Positions 21,722-33,505 of a stretch of 61,268 nt of DNA are shown piece after piece. Made by a program: the position numbers and the translations under genes. Location: the NCBI GenBank assembly GCA_040143965.1, contig JASJQH010000007.1, positions 1-61,268 on the forward strand, read 5' to 3'. Numbering within the stretch: the stretch's first letter is position 1; every line of letters begins with the position of its first letter. A model generated the notes under the pieces. It was given only the letters and a program-made list of their open reading frames with translations. It was not told where the DNA came from and ran no database searches. Origin of the DNA: Basidiobolus ranarum. Its lineage: Eukaryota > Basidiobolomycota > Basidiobolomycetes > Basidiobolales.

Positions 21722-23759
21722 TCAACTTTTGAATCTCAGGGCTCGAGCCCAAAAGCGTAGGATCAACAGATCGTTATCTTTGATGGCCAAAACATTCAGA
21801 AAGTCTTTGATCGCATTTGGATTGTCACCACCACCAGCTCTAACGAACTGAATGAACTGCTTGGTTTTCCTTTGGAAAGAAACGTTAATTTCCAAGTTAC
21901 TTTAGTTAAACAGAACATACATTGTTCCACTCACCTGAGCCAATTCTCCTTCAAAATGATGATCTGCATATGGATTATTTGGGGAGATAACGGGAGCTTA
22001 AGAACCGCTTCTAGTTGATCCATAAACGACGGGGCTTCCCGCGAGTTGTCCACATTTATCTCGGAATTTTTTGAGGGAATCGACTCTTCACTTCCAAAGT
22101 TTAATTTCCAATCCTTCCCATCACCTACATGTATTTCGTAAGTCAAGAACAACATAAAAGATATTTCACCTCATAAGGATGTTCTTTCAAAAAGGATATC
22201 CAACAGCACTGAGCTAGTTCTATCTACATCTTCTGGAAACTCCACGTCGCTTTTCAACCCCAGTAGGTTGCACTTCCAAATTTCTTGATAACTACCTTCA
22301 TAACTCATTACAGAGCTACATCCTAACGGGATTATTTCCTGTAAAGAGGCTTGATTAGCTAGGGACTACAGGAGTGTTTGGGTTCCACAAACCTGAAGTA
22401 CTGAGATGATGGATTTCACCAGTGGTTCCTCATTCCCTCTTACAATCACCTGATTCCCTATCACACAATTAAAAACCAGTTTCCGGAATGCCTTATGTTC
22501 AAGAAGTTTCGCCAATTCTATCAAATTCTTAATGGCATTCTCTTCTTTGGCTGGTGTGTTTGGTATTTTCATGGTGTTGGTGATTGCGTCTATAAGTGAG
22601 TTGTTGAAGAGGCCGAATTCGTCGTTCGATCCAATCTGTTAACAATCATCAATCTAGTTCAGAAAATCGCCTTCTACCACATATTTATTCATAAACACCA
22701 CAAACCATGGGCTGCCCTTCCACTTGCTTTTCTTGTAATCTACGACTGCAAGCTTTCAAGATCCAACTAAAATTCGAGTGCAGATCTGCGAATATATTCT
22801 ATAGAAGGGAGCAAAATTAAACGATGAGATGGATTCCAATTAAGAGCAAGAAGTCTATTTGTTGATTATGTTACCTTAACACCGAGAAGCTCATCTAAAG
22901 ATCTTAAAGATTGACTTCCACGTCTTCTTAAAAATTGGTCGGGAGCCACAGGACCAAAAGAACTCCTATTTCTTATCAAATCTTGAGGATTATCCATTAA
23001 AGATCCTTTTTCTTTATCATATACTTTCTCAGCTTTTGATTGGAGTTCGGAAGCGAGGGTTTTGAATTTATTGACCAAGAAAGGCCATGAGGTGACAAGG
23101 TAAAGTCGATCGGACATTAAAAATATAAAACTATACCACCGCTGTGAGCCTCTAGCTTGGCGATCTTTAAGTTTAAACATATATGATAGAACGTAGCCAT
23201 TTTTATCATCACCAAATAGTACCGGTCCTTCACGACCTGGACAAAACTCGCAACTAAGACTTCGTACGCACGCCTGACGTAAAGCAGAATAAAGTCGAGG
23301 ATGTAACGGGGAGCGAGTGCCTATGTAAGTTACATCCGGTGTTTCATTGTCTCGAGTTAGGAAACCTTTGGATTCAGTAGAGCGGGCTGATAAAGAAGCA
23401 TTCGGGGGTTTTTCCAAATCAATAGGCACTTCTAACGGGGGCAAGGTAGCTGTACAGGAAGGACATTGTGAAGATTGGGATGGAAAAGTGAAGGCATTTG
23501 GCTCAGTGTTTCTTCTTATAGTTGGTGGTGTTGTTAGGTTTACGGTACTTTGGGGTTTAGTTGAGGTTGGAGTTGTATTGTGTGAATAAGAGAAAGAGTA
23601 AGAGGTGGATAATGATATGTTATGTTGAGGATTAGGGGAATCAGGGCTAATAGCCTCTGATAAAAACACAGAATGTGAGGCGTGATAAGGTTGCGTACAA
23701 AAGACGACACTTGGCCCATGGACTTCACAAAAATGTACGAGGGAGACCAGGGCGTTCAT
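21722..23759 (-). CDS. LST7: Folliculin / Lst7
   Basis: Folliculin with its partner FNIP/Lst4 is the GAP for Rag GTPases that signals amino acids to TORC1 at the vacuole/lysosome. The first exon (23759-22866) starts MNALVSLVHFCEVHGPSVVF, the nearly invariant folliculin N-terminus. It continues with CPSCTATLPP, the longin-type strands TYIGTRSPLHPRLYSALRQA and VRSLSCEFCPGREGPVLFGD, then GYVLSYMFKLKDRQARGSQR and WYSFIFLMSDR. At least four further small exons carry a diverged DENN-like C-terminal half. The end, FLNVLAIKDNDLLILRFWAR, is the conserved folliculin terminus, with the stop at 21722. The linker at residues 45-130 is Ser/Thr/Pro-rich. The divergent partner on the right is HAM1. Exon joins in the middle were not all resolved. 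Confidence 0.9.
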
Positions 23760-24346
23760 AACCTACAACTTCGTAAACAGCAAGGAGAAAATAAAGAATA
23801 AACCTTGGAAGCAAGCTCAAAGTTGAGCGGTCTATGAAGAGGAGACTATAAACAAAATAATAAAGGAAAAGGAAAAGTATGGAGCTAAAGGGGTTGTGGT
23901 GAAAGAAGTTAGTTCATAGCACTAACTAATATTGAACTTTCCATCATATTGTAGCATCATTAAAAATGAATGATTATTAATAAGGAACGATCTAAATCAA
24001 GTGATCTCAATTCCCTTTTAGCACTCAAATTTCTAACGTGGGGATGAATACATACATGTGATTTAGTGTCATATACTCACGAGTTTCTGGAACACTCAGG
24101 CCTACTTCATTTTTAATATAGAATAGAGTGAATTTCCAAACCTCACTGCAGCTGTTGGTATTGGAAAGAGATGTTTTGATCAGTGCGCTTAATTGAATTG
24201 ATACAGCTGATATAACATGTAATTGTGTCGACAGTCAGCCCAAAATTTAGAGTCAAGTAAACAAATAATCTATTGAGAAAAAAATTGATTACCATTGTTG
24301 GCAACATTATATATCATCTTATCATCTTCTGCACTTTGGTTCAAAA
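23760..24346. other. Divergent intergenic region, folliculin / HAM1
   Basis: AT-rich spacer between two divergent start codons. Nothing else is recognised. Confidence 0.5.
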
Positions 24347-25383
24347 ATGTCGCTTCGCCAACTCGTCTTCGTCACTGGCAATCAAAAGAAACTTGAGGAA
24401 GTGAGAGCTATCCTTGGAAATGTTGTGGACTTGAAAGCTCACAAAATTGACTGTAAGGGGGTTTCGCATATTTTTGTTGCTTCTAAATCATCCTGTTTCA
24501 TCCATATTGTTTTACCGAAATATCTCCATCTAAACCTCATTTTTACTTAGTACCCGAAATTCAAGGTGATTCTAAAGAGGTTTCTGCTGAGAAATGCAAA
24601 CGTGCTGCTGAAATCGTAGGTTTCATTTGAAGCTCAATGCTATTCTTTCACGCACTTAACTAGTATCAAATTTAGCTCAACGGTCCAGTGATCACTGAAG
24701 ACACTTGTCTTTGTTTCAATGCTTTACAGGGACTTCCAGGACCTTACATGTATGTAGAATATTTGTTTATGACTATTTGAAGCCAAGGGTAAAGTAGAAA
24801 TATGTACTAACGTAGATTATTAGTAAATGGTTCTTGGGTAAACTTGGACACGATGGTTAGTAGAATTTTTAACCATTATTTTTACTGTTATAACTGGCTG
24901 TGGCTCGCTAAGGGCAAGTTTGTTGAATATTTGATGGATTCTATTTTAACTCGATGCAACTTGAAAAATAGGCTTGAACAAAATGCTTGCAGGTTTTGAT
25001 GACAAGTCTGGTTACGCCCTCTGCACTTTTGCTTACTGCCAAGGACCTGGTCATGAGCCCATCGTCTTTGAAGGCCGTACCGAAGTAAATATATAGTTTC
25101 CATATTTTCTGTCAAAGTCCTGCTAAGCCTTCGCACTTGCTATAGGGTACCATTGTTCCTGCTCGTGGACCAACAGATTTCGGTTGGGATCCTATTTTCC
25201 AACCTGATGGATTTGACACCACGTAAGTTTTGCTTATACTGGAATGTACATCATCAGCTATTTACCTGAGAACAACCGTTTAGATATGCCGAGATGTCAA
25301 AATCAATTAAAAACACAATCTCCCACCGCTTCCGAGCAATCGAAAAGTTAAAGGAATTCCTCGCTCAACAAGAAAGTGCATAG
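24347..25383 (+). CDS. HAM1: Inosine/xanthosine triphosphate pyrophosphatase Ham1 (ITPase)
   Basis: Cytosolic enzyme that hydrolyses ITP, dITP and XTP to monophosphates and so keeps deaminated purines out of DNA and RNA. About seven short exons join to roughly 190 aa, the normal size. Motifs in order: the N-terminal nucleotide motif [36 protein letters not shown], formed across the first intron (phase kept by GACT/TA); the catalytic-region [28 protein letters not shown]; and the C-terminal [20 protein letters not shown] followed by [16 protein letters not shown]. All canonical residues (T, N, K of TGNxxK; E and D of EDTCL; the FGWDP tail loop) are present. The stop is at 25383. Convergent with the orphan secreted-protein gene. 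Confidence 0.95.
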
Positions 25384-25711
25384 TTAGAATAGCCTGTCTA
25401 TAAAATGCATAGTTAGAACATGGTCATCTCACTTGAAATAAACACAGAGTTGTTACGTTTAAAGATTTTATTCTAAACTTAGGTAAAGTAGCAGATTGGA
25501 GATAACTAGACAAAATAATCAGAAGGTATAACTTTGGGCAATCTTGAGGCAAACCTGAGGAAAAGAAAGAGTGGAGGCGAGTTTGAAGGTTATTGGGTAA
25601 CTTGTAAAGAGTTAGGTGATATAGTGGAATGGTATTCCGTAAACAAGAAGGGTTTAGACTGGTGATTGAGCATCTTGCGACAAACTCTCTGAAAAGGCAT
25701 AAGTAGATCAC

Positions 25712-26383
25712 CTAATTTTCCTCAAAGTTATCCTCATTGCTAGCAATTATGTCCTTGCTTCGATCATTCAATTCAGTTGATAGATTCTTGGAAGTGATTT
25801 CTTCATTTTCTCTTAAAACTTCCAAAATTGCCTGTTCCACAAAATCATGGAATGCCGACTTGGATATTCCTTTATTTTTCATTACAGTCGCCATTTTCGC
25901 AGTCAAAAGTCGAGCCCAAGAGGTTGTGGTCGCACCATGTGGTTGCTTTAAATCGTTACGCGAATGTTTCTTCAAGCTTTTACCATTCTTAGCGGAGCTC
26001 GAGCGTTCACGAACAACTTTACTTTTACTTAATAATAGATTGTCCTTAAGAGAATCCTCACCATTTTTATCGACATTGAAAATTCGAGGACGTTTGAAAT
26101 ACGTATCCGGAGCTCGTAGATAATTTTTCGAGAGTGGGCGGACGTTATGCAATAGCTCTTGAACTCTACTACCTCCATCTAACTCTTGCGCAATAATATC
26201 TCGACCACGTTGCCGAAATCTTCCTCCAAGGTAATTGTGAGTTTCTTTAACAGCTGGTATTTCATTTTCAAAACTGACAACATTTGGTGGAGATACATTG
26301 TCTTGTATCACTGTAGCTGCAAGGGTGGCAACGAACGGATTGATTAAAAAGAAGACGAACAATTTGCTTGAAGCATATATCAT
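25712..26383 (-). CDS. Orphan secreted basic protein (223 aa)
   Basis: One intronless frame with no recognised family. The start ATG at 26383 opens a clear signal peptide (LFVFFLINPFVATLAA, cleavage near residue 23). The mature part is hydrophilic, basic in the middle (RFRQRGRD, KKHSRNDLKQ) and acidic at the C-terminus (SNEDNFEEN). No cysteines occur in the mature protein, so it is not a disulphide-rich effector. No membrane segment or GPI signal is present. A helix-like segment WARLLTAKMATVMKNKGISK near residues 155-175 is the most ordered part. Dibasic or monobasic sites could allow Kex2-type processing. It may be a cell-surface or secreted lineage-specific protein; no function is assigned. 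Confidence 0.65.
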   Translation of the reverse strand: MIYASSKLFVFFLINPFVATLAATVIQDNVSPPNVVSFENEIPAVKETHNYLGGRFRQRGRDIIAQELDGGSRVQELLHNVRPLSKNYLRAPDTYFKRPRIFNVDKNGEDSLKDNLLLSKSKVVRERSSSAKNGKSLKKHSRNDLKQPHGATTTSWARLLTAKMATVMKNKGISKSAFHDFVEQAILEVLRENEEITSKNLSTELNDRSKDIIASNEDNFEEN

Positions 26384-26728
26384 ATCTGCTTAATTAATAA
26401 GGAATAAAGTCTTTAGAGAACAAGGAGTGTTTGGTGTAAATGTCCAGTTAACAGTTTGTAATGTTCTTACAGTGATAAGTTGTTTATATAGAGGCTATTG
26501 ATGAAACAGTTCTCGTCTTGATTAGCCATTCTAGTTCACGTTTCACGGTAATTATCATGGTTTATCAATAATCATGTTGTTTGTATGTTTTATTGATCGG
26601 ATTTCAGGCTTAGTTCATCAAGTTGGATGCTCTGCCTACAAGTGTTGGTTGTTTGTTTAGTTCACATGCAGTGAAGGAAATTAGATTGGATTCTCTGCTT
26701 CAGATCATACCAGTACAATATGAATTAT
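26384..26728. other. Intergenic spacer
   Basis: About 345 bp between the start of the secreted-protein gene and the stop of D2HGDH. No recognised feature. Confidence 0.5.
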
Positions 26729-29080
26729 TTACTGCTGAGTAGGTTGTGATTCTGAAATATCATGGAAAACTTTGTATGGATTCAAAATACCACTTGGATC
26801 CAACATCCTCTTGATTTTGCGCATCATATTTACCATTGCTGGTGTTTTCGAGTAGCCTATATACTCCGAATTTTTTATTCCAAGTCCATGTTCTGCTGCA
26901 ATTGAGCCTTGGTACTGGCTAGTCCACTCGTATACGTACGGCTCAATAAGCGATTTCACTTTGGGACTGAACTCCTTGGCGAACACAGTGAGATGTACAT
27001 TGCCATCTCCAATATGCCCAAAGCCTACTACGTCACTGACTGGTCCATGTGGCCCAAGCATTCCGCACTCAATTAAGCGCTGTCGAAGATCCTCTACTAT
27101 ATTGTACAACACTGGGACTGGAAGACTAATGTCATACTTGTAAATCGGAACTGGTGCTCCACACGCTTCACCAAGAGACTCTCGGATAGACCACAGATTG
27201 GTGTACTATAATATCAAAGGACGATTAACCAGGGTAACTCCTGTGAATGTAATTAGCACAATCAACATTGATTATTACAATAAATGGTCAAATGCACTAT
27301 TACGAGCATTCGTATTGACTACGTTTGTAATATCGGCCTTCAATATCGCAGCCGATGAACTTGTGCTTACCTGCGTACGGTCCTGTGCAACTACTCCGTC
27401 TTTAACGAAGTTATCCTCTAGTAGACCCTCCAAAAGATGCCCTAATTTCTGTTACCAAGAGATATCCATACGAGGCCAGTAGAAACGGCGATAATAGACC
27501 GAGAGTTAGTTTTTTGACCTTCATGTGAGATTATTTATTTCCTCGGTCTATCTTACCTCACTGTCGTGATCACTGTTAGACCCACTAGTCTCTACAAGGA
27601 CATAAAATGGATACTCGCGCTCGAAAGGAACTCTAAACTTTTTTGAGCCAAGTGCTTTACCATAGTACATCGATCTCGCATCCCAAAACTCGAATGCAGA
27701 TAGCACTTCTGATAGATCTTCTTTAGCTCTAAGAAATGCACTTTGTACATTTTCATACGATTCCAATCCCACTAGGGCCACGTTCACCGCTTTAGGTCGT
27801 TTAGGAGTGAGAAGAGAAACTCCTGTAACAATACCTAGAGTTCCCTCCGATCCGATGAATAATTGTTTTACATCATATCCAGTATTATCCTTTCTCAGGG
27901 TAGAAAGACCATCAATGATAGTCCCATCCGCTAACACTGCCTCCAATCCCAAAACATTTTCGTGAAGTGCTCCGTACCTTAGTAACCGAATTCCTCCGGC
28001 ATTTGTTGATACATTTCCCCCAATTTGACAACTATAAAGCATTAAAGGATTGTTAGCACTATAACATAAACGAAGCAAGGAATATGGCATTCCACAATCA
28101 TTATCAATCTCATGAACTGAGAACTGGCGATATAATTGAAATCCCTGCCCAGGTCCACTTTTCACTTATAATAAGAAAATCACTGGTAAAAGCTGACCTT
28201 CCTTTGGAGCCTAAATCCAATGGTACGATATACCCTCGCTCTGCAAGATAGTTATCCAGATGCTCTAGAACACAGCCAGAGTCGCATAAAATTACCCCTG
28301 CAAGTGAATCAAACTTTCGAATACGATTCAAATTGGATGTGTTGACAATGATCTCGTCAAAGATAGGCACCCCGCCACCTAAAGCAACAAGTGACTGCTA
28401 TTAGTAGAAATTGGGAAAGAATCAGGGGCTCTTAGTATTGGATGCACTTGCCCACAGCTCCAGTGTTTCCTCCTTGGGGGACGATTGCAAGTCTGTGCTT
28501 ATAAAAATGACACTGAAGGATTAGCCAAAGATTCAAACAGTGTAGAAAGCAGAGATTCTATATCACCTCTCTGTATTACAGTAACGCATTATATTTGAGA
28601 CCTGTTTAGTAGTATACGGCTTCAGAATTACTTGAGACTTCCCTCTGTATGATTTGAACCAGTCTTGATTGTATGGTGTCAAATCGTCTTCTGTTATTTG
28701 AACTCCATCAGCCACCAATACCCCTTCAGGTGGAAGGATGCTCTTGAAGTAATGAATATCCTCCGGTGTTATCTAGAAAATGTAGGAAAACTATGTGAGT
28801 AGTTAACCTCTTGCATAAGAATTCGGGAAAGAGGTGGAAGTATAACCTTTTTGAATTTCGGATCACGTTTATAATATGGGTAACTGACTGATGTGAATGG
28901 GACTTCGTAAGTCAATTTATCAGCCTCACAATCGATAGCGGTAGCTTTAGTATTGTATGAAGAACTTAATATGCGATAGGGTGTATAACTCAGACGACGT
29001 TCGATTCCATTAGGAATGAAGCTCGCTTTGAAGCGAGAAAAAAACCGTTGAGAGTTTAGCGAATTCTTTGACAAGTTCAT
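26729..29080 (-). CDS. D2HGDH: D-2-hydroxyglutarate dehydrogenase (FAD-linked), mitochondrial
   Basis: FAD enzyme of the Dld2/D2HGDH (GlcD-like) group that oxidises D-2-hydroxyglutarate to 2-oxoglutarate in the mitochondrial matrix, passing electrons to an acceptor such as cytochrome c or ETF. The gene has several exons. The ATG at 29080 gives a presequence [20 protein letters not shown]; the open frame runs a little further upstream but only from GTG. The PCMH FAD-binding domain shows [50 protein letters not shown] and [15 protein letters not shown]. The C-terminal domain shows [16 protein letters not shown] (metal/substrate site), [20 protein letters not shown] and [12 protein letters not shown]. 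These favour D2HGDH over the shorter D-lactate dehydrogenases, although yeast Dld2 and Dld3 overlap in activity. The carrier YHM2, which moves 2-oxoglutarate, lies only one gene away. Confidence 0.9.
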
Positions 29081-29110
29081 ATTAGCTTTGATTAACGGAC
29101 AAGCTGGCAC

Positions 29111-29625
29111 CTCGTTCTCTATTTATTTACTTTCAGGCATTGCAAACAAGTCATTTATAAGCATTTATAGAGCAATCAGAATTATCGTAGCCATTGCTAT
29201 TGTTGCCAGTTTAGGTAAATTTCACCATATTTGGTTACAAACTACAACCCAGCACATTCCTAATGGATATCATTTGACTCTAGCATGAAATGTTTCAGGC
29301 TGTCATATCCTGACTCACCATTCGACACTTTTCCTTGTTTTGCCATCATGGGTGTGCGAATATACGTGAGCGTACTTGGTAAACGTTACATCAAAAACGG
29401 GTTAAATAAGAACTCAATGAGCGAATAAACGAGCATGTATAAATAATGGTTTTATTAACATGTACAATTATTGTTGTACTCGTAGACTACAACTAGAACA
29501 CACTGTCAAAAGTGGACAACTTCATACACTTCATAAAAACTTCAGATAATCTCTGTTTATAATGCGGGAAATATGAAGGCCTAGGTTTAACATGGTTTTC
29601 TATCGGTTTAACAAACCAAATGAAT
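29111..29625. other. Intergenic region, D2HGDH / EBP1
   Basis: About 0.5 kb of AT-rich DNA between the D2HGDH promoter and the 3' end of EBP1. No gene, repeat or RNA is recognised. Confidence 0.5.
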
Positions 29626-30893
29626 TTAGTTGGATTCAGCAGGAGCGGCTTCACCGGCAGCAGCCTTCTTCTTGTTCTTCTTCTTGTTACGAACAGAGGT
29701 AGCAAGCAACTTAAGAACTTCCTCATCTTGGACAGATTTCTCGGATTTAACGACCTCAGCATCGAAAAGAGAGTTGGTGATCTTAAGAGGTCCGGAAGGC
29801 ATCAACAAAACGGTGAAGACGTATTGGGCAACGAATTCTCCTTCCTTCTCACTGTAAACATCGAAGGGTTGAACCAAACCGCGGTTGGCACATTCAACAA
29901 TACCCATACGTGCCTTCTTCTCATCTTCCATGGATCTCAATGCGAAAGGATAACCACCGAACTTGGTAGCGATCTCGGAGTAAGCGGCACGAGAAGCCTT
30001 CATCTTGAGTTGATAGGTGGAGCTAGTCTTCTTGTAGATGGTAGTACGAGATTCGGATTGCTTGGACTTACCATCACCGGAGGAAACAAGAATGTCAACA
30101 ACATAGACTTCGTTCTCCAAGAATTCAACTCTCTCGAAACTTTGTCTTTGAGATTCGCTAGGGTTCAAGATGATTTGCTTCTTACCATCGAGAACATTTC
30201 TCTCTTGTTGGTAAGAAAGCATACCTTCAACAGCCTTGGTACCAAAAGCATCAGTGATCTTTTGAACAGTTTCAGTGACCTCCATGTTCTTGTTACCGGC
30301 CTTGATAATTCTGACGGCAGCTTCAGCGGCAAGGTGAGCAGCTTGCATAACATCAGCTTGCTTACCAGTGACTGGGGTATCCTTGGATGATCCAATGACA
30401 ATGGTGTGACCAGCAATAGCAGCATAACCATCGACTTGGGCACCAAGTTGAATCTTGACCATATCACCAGTCTTCAAAGTATGAGCAGCCTCAGGGTCGC
30501 TAGGAAGAGGAGAGAAGTGGCAGACAATGTTGTTGGGAGAGATGCAAGTAGGGAATCCAACACCCTTGGGAAGCTTTCCCTTGGTGTAAACCTTCTTAAC
30601 TTCCTCCTCAATGAGCTTGTCACCGAGAGTGCAAAGTTCGAGAATGTTAGCACCATCAACGGCAGCTTCAATAACCTTCTTGAGGACGCCTAAAATGATT
30701 TACGTTAAATATTGCTGACGAACAAATGATGGTCATTTCCATAACAAATTATGCGTTGAAAATTCGATAGTAAAATGGTATACGTACGGTTAGAGATATC
30801 AGCAGCAGTCTTGTACTTGGTGACTACATCAGGGTTAGAGATGGAGACATCTTCTACCTTCTCTTCAACGGTTTCCTTCTTAATATCAGACAT
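29626..30893 (-). CDS. PA2G4: Ebp1/PA2G4-type methionine-aminopeptidase-like protein
   Basis: Ribosome-associated pita-bread-fold protein related to type II methionine aminopeptidases but enzymatically inactive; it binds the 60S exit tunnel and structured RNA. Two exons (30893-30796 and 30689-29626, intron about 106 nt) give about 386 aa. Family landmarks are YKTAADISN joined to RVLKKVIEAAVDG, the segment PKGVGFPTCISPNNIVCHFS with PLPSDPEA after it, DMVKIQLGAQVDGYAAIAGH, the FGTKAVEGMLSYQQER region, and a Lys-rich tail (KKKNKKKAAAG) used for nucleic-acid or ribosome binding. Several metal-ligand positions of true aminopeptidases are not conserved, as in Ebp1. Codon use is strongly biased, indicating high expression. 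Yeast Arx1 is a longer relative; length and tail favour Ebp1. Confidence 0.93.
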
Positions 30894-31870
30894 TATCAAT
30901 AGATCAATGGTAAGAGGTTAAAAGCTCTTGAATTATTTTAGTTGTTATACTCGAGAATTTTTTTGTGGGTATGTGAGCTCTGTGAAAAAAAAAGGATACA
31001 TCTAGAAAAAAAAGTGATCACAGATTTGAATTAAATCATGTGACTAATGTCGATAATTCTTGCATTTGGCCGCTACCTGTGCCAAAATACTAGGTTTTAT
31101 ATCATCGTAATCAACTTTGGTAGATAATTAATGGAATTAGCATGTAGAATTGAGTATGCAGTTACGTTGCTTCGTTTATGCTAAATTGGAAATAAAAACA
31201 CCAATCGTATTCAAAATTTTGGTTACGTCAAGCTCTGACGATTTAGCATCTACCAGCTGACGAAATTAATGATGGGAGGATTTCAAAATTGACTACGTAT
31301 TATGACCGAGAATAGTTTACTAGATGAGAACTGCACTGCACTGGGAATTCGTAAACATACGCCACCTCTGAGCTTCTCAATAGAATACCGTACTGTGTTT
31401 ACACTTTAAAGTGGCAATTTGGCCATCTACAAAAATAGAGTCTCAGCTATAATAAAATTTATAATCAATCCTCAACCTACTGGCACGTTGATGTGTTGTA
31501 TGAATGTTTAACCACGCTTATGCTGTACACGATTGCTTTGACCTCTTGTTTTCTATTAGTAACCAAAGTCGAAACGTTTGCAAGCAAATATTCCAGTGAG
31601 AAATACAGCTATACTTTTCTGTGAAGTGAAGGCGTCATTATATATCTGACCTCATTAAACAATGTGAAACGTAGATTCTTTTGGACATTGACTACTCCAA
31701 CACAACCGTGGTATTTGGTGACATTACATTAAACCCTTACTACTATAATATTAGGTGCACTTGATTTTAGACTAACTTTATATTAAGCAAGTATAGCTGC
31801 ATATGTGGATAACAATTGTATAATATTTTAAGCTGTAAGTGACAAGTGGAAAGTTAAATAGCATGAAAAG
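30894..31870. other. Intergenic region, EBP1 / YHM2
   Basis: About 1 kb, AT-rich, between the EBP1 promoter and the YHM2 3' end. Nothing recognised. Confidence 0.5.
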
Positions 31871-32921
31871 TTAAAGCTTAGATGTGCCCTTGTTGGCAAC
31901 CCATGTTTTGAGTTTATCTCCACCGAAAACTAGACAGACAGTTTGCCACATTCCCAGACCAATTCTAGGTGTTATTCCACGATAAAGCCCTTTCAATCCA
32001 TGGTTTTTCCAGATGTATTTTCCAGCAGATACCATAGTAAGTTTTTCAGGGCGTCCAGGCTGTTTAATTTGTGATTGCATCTCCACACGAATAACTTCAA
32101 TCGGTTGGTTCCAACATGCTAGACCTCCACCAATAGCAGAAGCACCTATCTTTTGCAGGTTTGTTAGAGGCTTGGTAGGGTCCTCCTCCTTGCGTAGTTT
32201 AAATATCATACTCTCCGCTAATCTAGCAAAGCCTAATCTGCCACCCCAGTTAGTGCACTGACGCAGAGCTACTGCATTTACTCCTTTGTTGATCCCCCTA
32301 ATTCCTTCTCTTCGATAGATATCTCCTGCAATTTTCCAGGTAGACTGATTCACGCCATCACTCTTGTGCCGGGTGATTTCCACTGTCTTCATGAACGTAC
32401 AGAATCCCATGGTTGTATACGCTTGCGCTAAGCCACCGACCATACCTCCAAAAACCCCAGATACCCCAGGAGAAAACCCTGATACTCTACAGTGATACTC
32501 GACCTCAGAAGCAGTAAAGAGCAACGCGGCACCCTTCGTACTGGCTTCGATCCATGCCCAGGGGATTAAACCTTGATAAAATCCAGCAAACCCACCGCGT
32601 TTCCAGGTTTTTTTAAATGCAGTGACCAAAGTGTCACTTCGATTAGCAGCCATATGGGTTTTTAATACCTCAAAAGGCTGCCCCAGTGTAGTAATCTCAA
32701 AAACCGTTAGACCAGCGCCGATTCTAACCAAGTTAATAAATGTGACTGGTATTACTAAATGTGCAACCCTCAAAGAAAAATCAACTAGTCACAAATTTGA
32801 CTTACCCTAAGTTTGACCATGAAATAGGCTTCTTTTTTAATGTGGTTTGACTTGGGGCAGGTGTCAAACCAGGCACAAGGACTGGCACTGGTTCCGGTGG
32901 AGAAATTGTAAGTTGCACCAT
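31871..32921 (-). CDS. YHM2: Mitochondrial citrate/2-oxoglutarate carrier Yhm2
   Basis: Inner-membrane carrier (SLC25) that exports citrate in exchange for 2-oxoglutarate and supports NADPH supply; the yeast protein also associates with mtDNA. Two exons (32921-32806 and 32723-31871) give 322 aa. The exon 1 tail SWSNL joins GIGAGLTVFEITTLGQPFEV, matching the Yhm2 N-terminus. Signature stretches are TLGQPFEVLKTHMAANRSD, GFYQGLIPWAWIEASTKGA, TMGFCTFMKTVEITRHKSDG, IRGINKGVNAVALRQCTNWG, WNQPIEVIRVEMQSQ and LKGLYRGITPRIGLGMWQTV. Several of these replace the standard carrier PxD/ExxR motifs in the same unusual way as in Yhm2, making the assignment firm. The Pro-rich N-terminal ~30 residues precede the first helix. 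Confidence 0.95.
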
Positions 32922-33420
32922 AGTAACTTTGGGTATTGAGTGAGTTCTTTCACTGGACTATTACACGAGCAGTATTTTAGTGAGTGTTATCTAGTTAAAG
33001 TGATAGAATTGATGTGAACAGAATATCTGAGAAGGGCAGGGAGGCTTGCGTAATTTATAAGAGAAACGGGATTTGAAGGACGTATGATAAGGAGAAAGGT
33101 TCTAAGATTTTACAAGATGAAATTAAGGGGAGTGTGTCCATATAAAGGAAAATAGCGTTATTGGATGTTATTGTTAGAGCTCATCCAGTTAGACACATAG
33201 CCATCATTACTGATGTAGTTGTGTGTAGATATAACTCTCTATTTAACCAATCAATAAGCAGTTTCATTTAACGAGTATATGTCATCGGGTCACATTACCA
33301 AAATGCCTATATACCTTTGTTATGCCGTCTTTAGCAGAATACGCTAGCTCTACAACTAGCACCATCATGGAAGGCTGACATGAACTTATATTTGATATGA
33401 AGGCCAGTCACTAAGCGTCC

Positions 33421-33505
33421 TTTGTGGTAAATACTAGTTTACTGAATTTAAAGCCCACTCAAAAACTAGAAATTGCGGACTAGTTTTGTGCTTTATTACC
33501 ACAAA
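33421..33505. repeat. 85-bp hairpin with 10-bp terminal inverted repeats
   Basis: TTTGTGGTAA at 33421-33430 and its exact reverse complement TTACCACAAA at 33496-33505, with further imperfect pairing inside (ACTAGTTT / AAAACTAG). It could be a tiny MITE-like relic or a chance palindrome. Confidence 0.4.

Noticed and set aside
29620-30390. 256-codon open frame on the plus strand
   Set aside because: Antisense shadow of EBP1, caused by strong codon bias in the real minus-strand gene.
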